Shown here: positions 39,371 to 48,094 of the stretch, piece by piece | How positions within the stretch are numbered: the first letter of the stretch is position 1 | How the letters are laid out: every line of letters starts with the position of its first letter | NCBI RefSeq assembly: GCF_004343585.1 | Contig: NZ_SLYW01000004.1 | Coordinates: forward strand, 186,001-250,000 | DNA: 64,000 nucleotides | Direction of reading: 5' to 3' | DNA from: Neorhizobium sp. JUb45 | Lineage (GTDB): Bacteria > Pseudomonadota > Alphaproteobacteria > Rhizobiales > Rhizobiaceae | The notes under the pieces: generated by a model | The model's database searches: none | The model's input: the letters and a program-made list of their open reading frames with translations, nothing else | Told to the model about the DNA's origin: nothing | Made by a program: the position numbers and the translations under genes

Positions 39371-40951
39371 TTATAGCGACTCCAGGAAGGTGATGAGGGC
39401 TTGTCTGTCGTCTTTCGGCAGGCCGGCAAAAGCATCGCGCGCAGCTTGCGCTTCTCCGCCATGCCAGAGCACCGCCTCGGTCAGATTGCGGGCGCGACCG
39501 TCATGCAGGAAGAACGTGTGGTTATTGACGGTTTTCGTCAAGCCGATGCCCCAGAGCGGCTGGGTGCGCCATTCCTGGCCGTCGGCATCGCCCACCTGCT
39601 GGCCATCGGCCAGACCTTCGCCCATGTCGTGCAGCAGGAAATCGGAATAGGGCCAGATCAGCTGAAACGCCTGCGCCTTGTTGCCGGCATCGCGCCGCGT
39701 CACGAATTTTGGCGTGTGGCAGCTGGTGCAGCCCGATGTGTAGAACATTTCCTTGCCGCGCAGCACGCTCGGATTGTCGATGTCGCGGCGAGCCGGCACG
39801 GCCAGATTTTCGGAATAGAAGGTGACGAGATCCATCACCGGATCCGGCGCTTCGGTCGGTCCCAGTCGCTCCTGCACGCCGGTCGGCAGTGACAGGCATT
39901 TGGTCTGCGCTGGCGTGCAGTCACCGAAATCGCGCGGCGCATCGGGCGTCGAAATGCCGAGATCGCCGGCGAAGGCGGATGAACTCTGGTCGCGGATCGT
40001 CGCATTTTGCGCTTTGAAGCCAAACCGCCCGAGTTTCAGCTCGCCGGTGCGGTGATCACGCACAAAAGCCGGCTTGCCGGAAATGCCGTCCTCGTTTTTG
40101 TCGTCCGGATCGGCGTTCGCCAGAATATCGGCCTCGTGGATCGCCTGAACCAGTCCAAGCCCGATCATCGGTGGCGAAACGCGCGGAGACAGCGTCGTGT
40201 CGGGATGCATCGGCCCATAACCGAGATCGGAGACGGAATAGGTCGGCTTGCGCAGCGATACCGTTTCGCCGTCTGCCAGCTCTACTGGGACTTCCTCGTA
40301 AGTGACCGCCATCCGGCCCTCTATGGGCAAATCCTGTACGGCGAGATCCTGCAGCTGCTCGCCATAAACCGGATCGGGAAAATTCAGCACCTTGCGCTCG
40401 GCAATGTCTGCCTTTTCAGCCTCGGTCTTGGCCGGCCGCGCCAGCCGTAGAAACATCGAGGTCGCATCAGGCGCACCTTCGGGTGGATGGCCGCGGCCAT
40501 CCTTCAGGTGACAGCTCTGACAGCCGCGGGCATTGAACAGCGGCCCCAGTCCATCCGAGGCTTGCGTGGAGGACGGTGCTGCCACCCAGAGCTTTGTGAA
40601 CAGCGCATTGCCCAGCTTGAAAGTCTCCTCCTCCTGAAAGGTCAGGTTGGTGGAGAAATGCGAAAAGATATTGCCGTTGACGGTGGCCTTGGTGGTCGCC
40701 GCTCCACCCTGCATGGTTTCGAATTGTTCAGGCTTGGAAAAATCATCGGTCGGACGCGTCACGCTTTGCACGCGCTTGGCATCTTTTGGGGTGAGATCGG
40801 TGCGGTCCTCCGGCATGACGGTGGCCTGGGTCGCGATGGCGACGGCAGGCGTGTCCTGCGCCGAAACGATCGAGGTGATCAGCGGCAATACCAGAACGGG
40901 CGCACCCGCCAGAACCGGCAGCACCAGAAGCAATGCCCTCGACGTCTTCAT
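39371..40951 (-). CDS. Di-heme oxidoreductase-like protein (DUF1111)
   Basis: A 526-aa exported cytochrome-like protein. A hydrophobic signal (residues 1-31) precedes two CXXCH heme c sites: CQSCH at 144-148 and CTSCH near 406-410. A conserved C-terminus has NNHTFFLHDGRARNLTEAVLWHGGEA. The family is often called putative thiol oxidoreductase. In this operon type it may oxidise or reduce iron in the periplasm. ATG 40951 is chosen over a longer frame to 41008. Confidence 0.9.
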   Translation of the reverse strand: MKTSRALLLVLPVLAGAPVLVLPLITSIVSAQDTPAVAIATQATVMPEDRTDLTPKDAKRVQSVTRPTDDFSKPEQFETMQGGAATTKATVNGNIFSHFSTNLTFQEEETFKLGNALFTKLWVAAPSSTQASDGLGPLFNARGCQSCHLKDGRGHPPEGAPDATSMFLRLARPAKTEAEKADIAERKVLNFPDPVYGEQLQDLAVQDLPIEGRMAVTYEEVPVELADGETVSLRKPTYSVSDLGYGPMHPDTTLSPRVSPPMIGLGLVQAIHEADILANADPDDKNEDGISGKPAFVRDHRTGELKLGRFGFKAQNATIRDQSSSAFAGDLGISTPDAPRDFGDCTPAQTKCLSLPTGVQERLGPTEAPDPVMDLVTFYSENLAVPARRDIDNPSVLRGKEMFYTSGCTSCHTPKFVTRRDAGNKAQAFQLIWPYSDFLLHDMGEGLADGQQVGDADGQEWRTQPLWGIGLTKTVNNHTFFLHDGRARNLTEAVLWHGGEAQAARDAFAGLPKDDRQALITFLESL

Positions 40952-41089
40952 GGAACGAAACTCACATAACGGGGTGGATCGCGTGACAGTGCGCATGGCG
41001 GCGAACAATTCGCCTCATGCGGACACGATCCGACATTTTCATGGCATCCGCGACAAGCATCTTGTCGCGGATGCCGGGTTGTTTTCGGC

Positions 41090-42349
41090 CTATTTGAACA
41101 CTGCGTCCGGGTTGTCGAGGCTGTCGGAGCCTTCGAGCGAAACCGAGCCGAGGTCGAGTGCGGTGATGACACGCTCGATCGTCTTGGTCTGGTCGATCAA
41201 ACCGTCGATCGCCTTCTGCACGACGGCGTTGCCTTCCTTGTTGCCGTCGCCGATCATCTGGTCATAGGCCTCGCCCTTCTTGGCGCGGTCTGCCATGGCG
41301 TTCATGGCCACCAGTGTCGCGTCCAGCTTGCCGGTCATCTCTGTGTCGAGCTTGGCGTCCTTGGCCTTGACCAGGTCGGAAAGCGACGGGCCGGTCATCT
41401 TGGTGCCGTCGGCGCGGGTATAGTTGCCGGTATAGGCGGCTGCGATGCCGACTGCGTCGTTCAGGTGCGAGGCATGGGTGTTGTCGGAGAAGCAGTCATG
41501 CTCCTCTTCCGGATCATGCAGCAGCAGGCCGAGCTTCATGCGCTCACCGGCCAGTTCGCCGTAGGACAGCGAGCCCATGCCGGTAAGGATGGCGGTCAGG
41601 CCCGCCTTCGGATCGGCTTCCACCGTTTTGGTGGCTTCGGCGCCCGGTGCCCAGGCATCGACCATTTCCTGCAGATCCTTGAGCAGCAGGGTCGAAGCCG
41701 CCTTCAGATAGTCGCCGCGACGATCGCAATTGCCATTGGTGCAATTGGCCTTGTCATAGTCGGTATAGGGACGCTCGCCGGCGCCGGCTTCGGTGCCATG
41801 CAGGTCCTGGCCCCACAGCAAAAATTCGATGGCGTGGTAGCCGGTCGCCACATTGGCTTCCACCTCGCCGGCTTCCTGCAGGCTTTCCAGCAGTTCCGGC
41901 GTGATCTTCTTGGCATCAATGGTCTCACCGTTCACAGTCAGCGTCGGGTGGCCGATGATGTTGGCGGTGTAATAGGCGTTGGAATCGCTTTCGGTACCGT
42001 AGGAGGCGTCGACATAGTCGATCAGCCCTTCGTCCAGCGGCCAGGCATTCACCTTGCCTTCCCAATCGTCGACGATCGGGTTGCCGAAACGATAGACTTC
42101 GCTCTGCTGGTAAGGCACGCGGGCAGCAATCCATGCCGTCCGTGCGGCCTTCAGCGTGTCGGCGCTCGGCTTGGCCAGCAGGGCGTCGATCGCGGCATCG
42201 AGTGCCTTGGCCGTCGTCAGGGAGTCTTCGTATTTCGCATGCGCCACGTCGGCGTAATGCTTGATCACAGCCGCGGGCTCAGTCGCGGCAAAGGCGGCGG
42301 AAGCGGAAAGCAGCGCAAAGGTGGCGCCGAACAAGGTCTTGCGGATCAT
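41090..42349 (-). CDS. irpA: Imelysin family (IrpA-like) periplasmic iron-regulated protein
   Basis: A 419-aa exported protein with a signal peptide (cut after AAFAA). The imelysin signature GYHAIE (GxHxxE) is intact at 170-175, and VYRFGNPIVDDWEGKVNAWP and a C-terminal repeat complete the two-lobed helical fold. In cyanobacteria and others such proteins are induced by iron shortage. AGGAGGG precedes ATG 42349. First gene of the run irpA - di-heme oxidase - imelysin-like - DUF1513, with a 138-bp gap before the oxidase. An Irr/ICE-like palindrome lies 84 bases upstream. Confidence 0.9.
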   Translation of the reverse strand: MIRKTLFGATFALLSASAAFAATEPAAVIKHYADVAHAKYEDSLTTAKALDAAIDALLAKPSADTLKAARTAWIAARVPYQQSEVYRFGNPIVDDWEGKVNAWPLDEGLIDYVDASYGTESDSNAYYTANIIGHPTLTVNGETIDAKKITPELLESLQEAGEVEANVATGYHAIEFLLWGQDLHGTEAGAGERPYTDYDKANCTNGNCDRRGDYLKAASTLLLKDLQEMVDAWAPGAEATKTVEADPKAGLTAILTGMGSLSYGELAGERMKLGLLLHDPEEEHDCFSDNTHASHLNDAVGIAAAYTGNYTRADGTKMTGPSLSDLVKAKDAKLDTEMTGKLDATLVAMNAMADRAKKGEAYDQMIGDGNKEGNAVVQKAIDGLIDQTKTIERVITALDLGSVSLEGSDSLDNPDAVFK

Positions 42350-42432
42350 CGTCCCTCCTGGTGCAGCCGTTGTCCTCAAGGCTGCGAGACGGATTTCATC
42401 GCGCTTTTGATAACTGGTGTCAAACAATCTAG

Positions 42433-42449
42433 TTTGGAGTATTTCCAAA
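42433..42449. promoter_or_regulatory. Candidate iron-control element (Irr/ICE-like palindrome)
   Basis: TTTGGAG-TAT-TTCCAAA is a 17-bp inverted repeat with 7-3-7 spacing, close in form to the Irr-bound ICE (TTTAGAA-N3-TTCTAAA type). It lies upstream of irpA only. The assignment is inference from pattern and from the iron theme of the operon. Confidence 0.45.
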
Positions 42450-42461
42450 CAACAGCATGTT

Positions 42462-42492
42462 CTTGAACGGCCTGTATTATCGGCCGTTCAAG
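42462..42492. repeat. 11-bp inverted repeat downstream of rsmB-type gene
   Basis: CTTGAACGGCC (42462-42472) pairs perfectly with GGCCGTTCAAG (42482-42492). It lies just 3' of the minus-strand methyltransferase gene and probably ends or stabilises its transcript, although no T tract follows. Confidence 0.6.
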
Positions 42493-42513
42493 CGATGTTG
42501 GAGGGCGAGAAAA

Positions 42514-43794
42514 TCAACCGTTGCGGCGCATGCGGCAGAAGAAGAAACCATCCGTGTCGGTCGAAGCCGGGGTCAGCGTCAGCGTGGCGCCGTCGCGCGA
42601 ATGCGGGCGCGCTGCGTTGCCGCTGAACAGCGTCTCCCAGGCCGGACCTGCCGGTTCGATGACAAAATCCGGGTGGGTTTGTGCAAACCGTTTGGCCTGG
42701 CTGTCGTTTTCTTCCGGCAGAACCGAACAGGTGACATAGACCAGCGTGCCGCCCGGCTTGACGAAGGCTGCTGCCTCGCCAAGAGCCTCTTGCTGCTGCT
42801 CCATCCGTTCCTCGATATTCTTCTGGGTCAGCCGCCATTTGGTGTCAGGACGGCGGCGCCATGTGCCCGTGCCCGTGCAGGGCGCATCGACCAGCACGAT
42901 ATCAAGCTTCTCACGGAGGCTTTCCATGCGCCGTATATCGTCATGAACCTGCACGTTGCGTGCACCGGCGCGTTTCAGGCGCTCGATGATCGGCGCCAGC
43001 CGTTTGCGGTCGGTGTCAAAGGCGTGGATCTGGCCCTTGTTGTGCATGGCAGCCGACATGGCGAGCGTCTTGCCGCCACCGCCGGCGCAATAGTCCAGCA
43101 CCTGCGCGCCGTCCGTCGGCATCACCAGATCGGCGACGATCTGCGATCCTTCGTCCTGAACCTCGAACCAGCCCTTCTGGAACGAAAGCTCGGCGGTGAC
43201 GTTGGGTAGACGTGACGGGCCTTCGCCGGCGGCAATGCGCACACCGTTTCGGGCGATCGGAGATGCGGCAGCTCCAGAGCGATCGAGCGCCTTGACGACC
43301 TTGTCGCGTGAGGCCTTCAGCGTGTTGGCACGCAGATCGAGCGTCGGGCGGCCGGCCAATGCCTTGGCCTCGTTAAGCCAGTCCTCGCCGAAACCGGCTT
43401 CGAAGGATGGCTGCACCCAGTCGGGGATATCGCCTTGCACATGAAGCGGTGCGTCAGCGAGGTCGCGATTGGCAAAGGCTTCGAAGGAAGGCAGCACCGG
43501 CGCGAACTTGTCGTCTTCCAGTTCAGCCGCAAGCGTTTCGGGCGTAAAGCCCCATTGGCGGATCAGAACGGCGAAGGCAAGTGCGGTTGGGCTGTCGTCT
43601 TCCATCAGCCAGGCATGCGACAGGCGCATGCGTAGCGCGTCATATACGATGTTGCCGATCGCGGCGCGGTCGCCCGATCCGGCAAACCGATGGGCAAGGC
43701 CCCAGTCTTTGAGAGCATCGGCGACAGGACGCCTGCGCGCCTCGATGTCTGCCAGTACCTCGATTGCTCCGGCTACTCGTCCGCCCAGTCGCAT
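42514..43794 (-). CDS. 16S rRNA (cytosine-C5) methyltransferase, RsmB family
   Basis: A 426-aa methyltransferase. An N-terminal NusB-like helical region (~1-130) is followed by a Rossmann domain: VLDYCAGGGGKTLAMSA (SAM site), VDAPCTGTGTWRRRPD (motif IV Cys) and VTCSVLPEENDSQA (catalytic motif VI Cys). Homologs methylate C967 of 16S rRNA. Many alphaproteobacteria have two such paralogues, so the exact target base is uncertain. ATG 43794. Confidence 0.9.
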   Translation of the reverse strand: MRLGGRVAGAIEVLADIEARRRPVADALKDWGLAHRFAGSGDRAAIGNIVYDALRMRLSHAWLMEDDSPTALAFAVLIRQWGFTPETLAAELEDDKFAPVLPSFEAFANRDLADAPLHVQGDIPDWVQPSFEAGFGEDWLNEAKALAGRPTLDLRANTLKASRDKVVKALDRSGAAASPIARNGVRIAAGEGPSRLPNVTAELSFQKGWFEVQDEGSQIVADLVMPTDGAQVLDYCAGGGGKTLAMSAAMHNKGQIHAFDTDRKRLAPIIERLKRAGARNVQVHDDIRRMESLREKLDIVLVDAPCTGTGTWRRRPDTKWRLTQKNIEERMEQQQEALGEAAAFVKPGGTLVYVTCSVLPEENDSQAKRFAQTHPDFVIEPAGPAWETLFSGNAARPHSRDGATLTLTPASTDTDGFFFCRMRRNG

Positions 43795-43886
43795 CTCAAA
43801 CTCCGTATCGGTTGAACCCGTATGGCCGGGGTCCTATCGGGGTTTGGGCTGCAGGGCAAGGGGTGGCCGAAAGGGCGTCCGATGGA

Positions 43887-44291
43887 TCAGCCTTCCTTGG
43901 CGCCTCTGCCGGCGACCTTCTGGTTGCCGCCATCGACGACCTGGTAGCAGACCTGTGCGGTGCCGGAAGACACCATGCCGATGTTCTTTGCAGCGGCCTT
44001 GGAAACGTCGATGATGCGGCCGCGAATGAATGGGCCACGGTCGTTGATGCGCACGACAACGCTTTTGCCGTTGCGCTTGTTGGTCACCAGAACCTTGGTG
44101 CCGAAGGGTAGCGAACGATGGGCTGCGGTCATCAGGCTGGCGTTCATCCGTTCACCGGATGCGGTTTTGGACGTGAGCGCATACCAGGATGCGTGGCCAC
44201 AACCGGGCGCGGCATTTGCCTGCGCGGCACCGAGACAGCTGAAAGCAGCCACGGCAGCTGCGATGGAAAGTGAGCGTCGGACGAAGTTCAA
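43887..44291 (-). CDS. rlpA: RlpA-like double-psi beta-barrel protein
   Basis: A 134-aa exported protein: signal peptide to about residue 26 (AAQANA), then the RlpA barrel with GHASWYALTSKTASGERMN, LPFGTKVLVTNKRNGKSVVV and INDRGPFIRGRIIDVSKAAA. E. coli and Pseudomonas RlpA are septal lytic transglycosylases or binders of denuded glycan; this short form lacks the SPOR domain. The start is TTG 44291, since no ATG or GTG precedes the signal peptide in frame. Confidence 0.87.
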   Translation of the reverse strand: MNFVRRSLSIAAAVAAFSCLGAAQANAAPGCGHASWYALTSKTASGERMNASLMTAAHRSLPFGTKVLVTNKRNGKSVVVRINDRGPFIRGRIIDVSKAAAKNIGMVSSGTAQVCYQVVDGGNQKVAGRGAKEG

Positions 44292-44687
44292 ATCGGAGTA
44301 TCCCCAGTGGTCGAAGAGCCGCTGTTGCGGTGGGCGACGCTAAGGCAGGGGCAAAAAAGGCGAAAAAGTGGGCCTTTTGATCACGGAATGTTACATCGCG
44401 TAACATACGTGATGAATCTGCAGGTTGCTAAATCGTTAACAGACACGCAAGAATCGCAGTAAAAACAGTAGGAAAACGGAAAACCATTCCGCCTGTCATG
44501 CGGTTGTCACATCGATCACAAAAATCGCGAAAATAATTTTGCGCGGCAGTGATTTTTACTGCCCAATTTGCGGAATTTTTGTGAGACGCTGCCCATATTA
44601 TTAAGAATTTATGACCTGAGAGATGCCGTTGGTAGGAAATTTCATCCGTTTTTGTGGCTTTTACGGAGTAGTTTCAGGTCTGCCGGA
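44292..44687. other. AT-rich intergenic region
   Basis: About 400 bp without a convincing gene; a 72-codon frame at 44568-44786 runs into the SDR gene on the other strand and lacks a ribosome site. The stretch carries the rlpA promoter, and a small hairpin GGCAGT-GATTTTT-ACTGCC (from about 44543) followed later by GAATTTTTG. A small RNA is possible but unproven. Confidence 0.4.
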
Positions 44688-45560
44688 TCAGCTTCTCCAG
44701 CGTCCAGACGACCAGAGTTCTACCAGCGATGTACGGTAATCTCGATAAGTGAATTGAAATCCAAGGTTGCGTATGGCGGCGTTTGAAATACGCTTGTTAT
44801 CGCCGTAGAAAGAGCGTGCCATTGGCCGCATTTCTGCGGTCTCGAAGGCCTGTTCCGGCGGTGGCTCCACGCCCATCAGGCAGGCGGCCTCGGTCACCAC
44901 GTCCTGTGGCGGTGCCGGCTCGTTGTCGGTGATGTTGAAGATGCCGCCGGTGCCGGAAGACGCAAGAAACAGGGTTGCGCCTGCGATATCCTCCACACGG
45001 ATGCGGTTAAAAACCTGATCCTTCTTGATGATGCGATGCGCCGTGCCGCGCGCGAGATTGACGAAGGCATTGCGGCCGGGACCATAAATGCCGGCCAGCC
45101 GCAAAATGGCGACCGGAATGCCGGCCGCTTCTCCCGCCTGCATCCATGCCCGCTCGGCGGCGACGCGCTCCAGCGCGCGCGCCGATTTCGGATGGCACGG
45201 CGTCTGCTCATCCACCCAGGCGCCGTCGTGATTGCCATAGACGCCGACAGTCGACAGATAACCGATCCATTCAAGGGCGGGAAACCATTGCCTGAGTTCG
45301 CGATTTGTCAGCCGCAAAAGGCTGTCACCTTCAGCACCGGGCGGGATCGACTGGACGAGATGCGTGGTCGTGCTCATTGCACGGCGCAGTTCGGGCGAAA
45401 AACTTTCGCCGCTATATATATAAGGAGAGATGCCGCGGCTTCCGAGTTCGGCAAGCTTGTCGGCGCTTCGGGTCGTGCCGGCCACGGCCTTGCCTCTGGC
45501 CAGGGTCTCCGTGCCGATCGCCTGCCCGGAATATCCCGCACCAAAGATCAGCACCTGCAT
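44688..45560 (-). CDS. NAD(P)-dependent epimerase/SDR family protein (YeeZ-like)
   Basis: A 290-aa extended/atypical SDR. The nucleotide site is VLIFGAGYSGQAIG (residues 3-16), with STVGVYGNHDGAWVDE as the expected substrate region and RLAGIYGPGRNAFVNL downstream. It resembles E. coli YeeZ, for which the substrate is not known. The start ATG 45560 overlaps the queG stop codon by one base (TGATG), so it is translationally coupled to queG. Confidence 0.85.
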   Translation of the reverse strand: MQVLIFGAGYSGQAIGTETLARGKAVAGTTRSADKLAELGSRGISPYIYSGESFSPELRRAMSTTTHLVQSIPPGAEGDSLLRLTNRELRQWFPALEWIGYLSTVGVYGNHDGAWVDEQTPCHPKSARALERVAAERAWMQAGEAAGIPVAILRLAGIYGPGRNAFVNLARGTAHRIIKKDQVFNRIRVEDIAGATLFLASSGTGGIFNITDNEPAPPQDVVTEAACLMGVEPPPEQAFETAEMRPMARSFYGDNKRISNAAIRNLGFQFTYRDYRTSLVELWSSGRWRS

Positions 45561-46771
45561 CACGCCACTCCTGCCATTGCCCATTCCGCTTCGACCTCGT
45601 CATCCTCGTCGATAACGCGGGCGGAGGCAAACCGTTCGAATTCGTCTTTTGTCATCAATCTGGAAAGCGCCCATACCGCCATGCCGCGCACGGCAGCGGA
45701 CGGATCGGCAGCCAGTCCCTTGCAGGCTTCGATAAAGCCGCGATCTCCCGAATTGCCCACGGCAATCAGCACGTTGCGCACAAACCTGTCGCGGCCGATG
45801 CGTTTGACCGGTGAGCCGCTGAAAAAGGTGCGAAACTGTGCATCCTCCAGCGTCAGCAGAAAGGCGAGCGACGGCTCTTTCAGGTCCTCGCGGGCCTGCA
45901 GTTTCATCTCGCTGGCGCTTGCCGCAAACTTGTTCCATGGGCAGGCGGCCAGACAATCGTCGCAGCCATAGATGCGGTTGCCGATCAGCGGCCGGAATTC
46001 ATGGGCGATCGGCCCCTTGTGCTCGATTGTCAGGTAGGAAATGCAGCGCCGCGCATCGATCTGGTAGGGCGCCGGAAAGGCGGACGTCGGACAGGCGTCG
46101 AGGCAGGCGCGGCATTTGCCGCAATGATCGCGCTCGGCCTCGTCGAAATCCAGATCGGCAGTGGTGAAAAGGCTGCCGAGAAACAGCCAGGAACCATGCG
46201 TGCGGCTGACGAGATTGGTGTGCTTGCCCTGCCAGCCGAGGCCGGCGGCAGCTGCCAGCGGCTTTTCCATCACCGGCGCGGTATCGACGAACACTTTCAC
46301 ATCGACACCGGCGCGGGCTGCAAAACGCGTGGCGATTTCCTTCAGCCGCCCCTTGATAACGTCGTGGTAATCGCGATTGCGGGCATAAACGGAGATGTTG
46401 CCCTTGTCCGGCTTGGACAGCAGGCCGCGCGGATCCTCGTCCGGACCATAATTCATGCCGAACATCACGATCGAGCGCACATCGCTCCACAGCACTTTGG
46501 GATCGCCACGACGCTCGCGCGTTTCTTCCATCCACGCCATCGTGCCGTGCCGTCCGGCCTCGACAAATTCGATGAGACGGGCAGGGGCGTGCGGAATGCT
46601 GTCGGGCGGGGTGATGCGACAGAGATCGAAGCCTTGGGCTTCAGCTTCCGTGCGAATGAGTGCGGTCAGTTTGCTGGCGCGAAGACGGTCCTTTTCCGAG
46701 CGGCCATCGTGCCGCGACGGAGCATCTGCCCGCGCAGCCTCGGGCTTTGTCTCAGAAGTCGAGATCCGCAT
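45560..46771 (-). CDS. queG: Epoxyqueuosine reductase
   Basis: A 403-aa cobalamin- and iron-sulfur-dependent enzyme that makes queuosine in tRNA. It has two 4Fe-4S clusters, CGKCRACLDACPTSAF and CDDCLAACPWNKF, and the N-terminal region FDLCRITPP, followed by the HEAT-like C-terminus (AVRGMAVWALSRL). ATG 46771 lies inside the end of the GST gene (20-base overlap in another frame); a shorter start within the first 30 residues is possible. It precedes an SDR gene on the same transcript. Confidence 0.93.
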   Translation of the reverse strand: MRISTSETKPEAARADAPSRHDGRSEKDRLRASKLTALIRTEAEAQGFDLCRITPPDSIPHAPARLIEFVEAGRHGTMAWMEETRERRGDPKVLWSDVRSIVMFGMNYGPDEDPRGLLSKPDKGNISVYARNRDYHDVIKGRLKEIATRFAARAGVDVKVFVDTAPVMEKPLAAAAGLGWQGKHTNLVSRTHGSWLFLGSLFTTADLDFDEAERDHCGKCRACLDACPTSAFPAPYQIDARRCISYLTIEHKGPIAHEFRPLIGNRIYGCDDCLAACPWNKFAASASEMKLQAREDLKEPSLAFLLTLEDAQFRTFFSGSPVKRIGRDRFVRNVLIAVGNSGDRGFIEACKGLAADPSAAVRGMAVWALSRLMTKDEFERFASARVIDEDDEVEAEWAMAGVA

Positions 46772-47444
46772 AATGGGACACCGGTGTTAGGCCGCGGACA
46801 CGTTCCGCCAGAAGCGGCCGGAAAGACGGCCGCGATTTCAGCCTCTGATACCATTCCTTGGCAATCGGTGTCTCCTGCCAATCGATCTCGCCGAGATAGT
46901 CGAGCACGGAGATCGAGGCGGCGGCGGCCAGATCGGCGTAGGACAGCCGTTCACCGGCAAGCCATGGCCGGGAGCCGGCAAGCCACGAAAGATATTTCAT
47001 ATGCTGGCGGATGTTGGCGCGCGAGGTGCGCAGAACCTTGCTGTCCGGTGCGCCGCCGCCCTGTGCTGCCGTCATCTGCAGCTTGTAGGCACGTTCGCGC
47101 GTCAAGGGCAGCGTCACATCGCGTTCCATTTTCAGCAGGAACCATTCCGTCAGCCGGCGGATTTCGGCCCGCTGAAAGGGATCTTCCGCCAGAAGCCGGC
47201 GTTCGCGCTTCAACACGCCATGGGTTTCGTCGAGGAATTCGAGCAGCACGTTGGGGCCGCTCAACACCCGCATATTGTCGTCGACATAGACGGGAAGCGT
47301 GCCGGCCGGGTTGAGGGCCAGGAATTCCCGGCGCTTTTCCCAGGTCTGCTCTTCCACGAGATCGGTCTGAAAGCCGTATTCGGCCAGGATGAGCCGCACG
47401 AACCGGGAGGCCGAAGACATGGGGTGATGATAGAGCGTGGGCAT
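46752..47444 (-). CDS. Glutathione S-transferase family protein
   Basis: A 230-aa GST. The thioredoxin-fold N-domain has LYHHPMSSASRFVRLILAEY and AGTLPVYVDDNMRVLSGPNVLLEFL (glutathione-binding), and the helical C-domain has WLAGERLSYADLAAAASISVLDYLG. It is of the general bacterial Beta/Phi-like type; the substrate is unknown. ATG 47444 is used; upstream extension to 47564 is implausible. Its last codons overlap the queG start. Confidence 0.88.
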   Translation of the reverse strand: MPTLYHHPMSSASRFVRLILAEYGFQTDLVEEQTWEKRREFLALNPAGTLPVYVDDNMRVLSGPNVLLEFLDETHGVLKRERRLLAEDPFQRAEIRRLTEWFLLKMERDVTLPLTRERAYKLQMTAAQGGGAPDSKVLRTSRANIRQHMKYLSWLAGSRPWLAGERLSYADLAAAASISVLDYLGEIDWQETPIAKEWYQRLKSRPSFRPLLAERVRGLTPVSHYADLDF

Positions 47445-47644
47445 CGATACTCGATTGTTGGTACTGCAATTATCAGCGGAAGTCGGAGATGACCTCCAAG
47501 TCCCGAATGTGGCTGACATAAGGCGATGCAGCCTAATTACCAGACCAAACGGCCAGAACGACAATTCTCGCCATTTTAAGTTAATTTTTCTAACAAATGA
47601 TCAAGAAAACGGATGCGCCGTTAACGCCCGGAATCTAAGGGCAA

Positions 47645-47676
47645 AAGAAAAGGGTGAGCGGCATGCCACTCACCCT
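47645..47676 (-). terminator. Intrinsic terminator after the 50-aa gene
   Basis: On the minus strand GGGTGAG (47675-47669) pairs with CTCACCC (47658-47652), followed by TTTTCTTTT. Confidence 0.85.
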
Positions 47677-47702
47677 CAATCTTCAAAAATGGTCTTGTCG
47701 GC

Positions 47703-47855
47703 TCAGCGAGCAATCGAACCCGTGCTGCAGGGGTCGACGCCGTATGCCGGAGCGCAGGAACCCTTGTTGGCAGCAACCGTGCCGGGCGCCAGGAACGAGC
47801 CTGCGAGAATGATCAGTGCCGCACACGCAAAAAACAGTGCGATGGACTTGCCCAT
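47703..47855 (-). CDS. Small exported peptide, 50 aa
   Basis: A 50-aa product with a signal-anchor like MGKSIALFFACAALIILAGS, ending in a short hydrophilic tail with two cysteines (GSCAPAYGVDPCSTGSIAR). AAAGG nine bases upstream of ATG 47855 and a dedicated intrinsic terminator support that it is a real gene. The tail sequence APAYGVDPC looks like that of short conserved rhizobial proteins. The two Cys could form one disulfide in the periplasm. Function unknown. Confidence 0.68.
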   Translation of the reverse strand: MGKSIALFFACAALIILAGSFLAPGTVAANKGSCAPAYGVDPCSTGSIAR

Positions 47856-48094
47856 GGAATTTGGCCTTTCGGAGGAAGGTACGTCTGTCACGGTGGGAAT
47901 GTCTTTCCTGAAATCCTGTGCCCGCGGTTTATTGGCCGGATTTCAAAGATACAATAGGGAATTCTACTGAATCTGCGGTTAACGCGACGCTATTTCACAA
48001 TGCGATTTTTGTGTCACACTGTCCCACATCACAAATGTGTAAAGCGCGGGCATTCTTTTCCCGCGCTCATTATTTGGCCGTATTTTTAGAAGTC

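Noticed and set aside
44568-44786. 72-codon plus-strand frame at the SDR gene end
   Set aside because: No ribosome site, odd composition and overlap with the 3' end of the SDR gene on the other strand.
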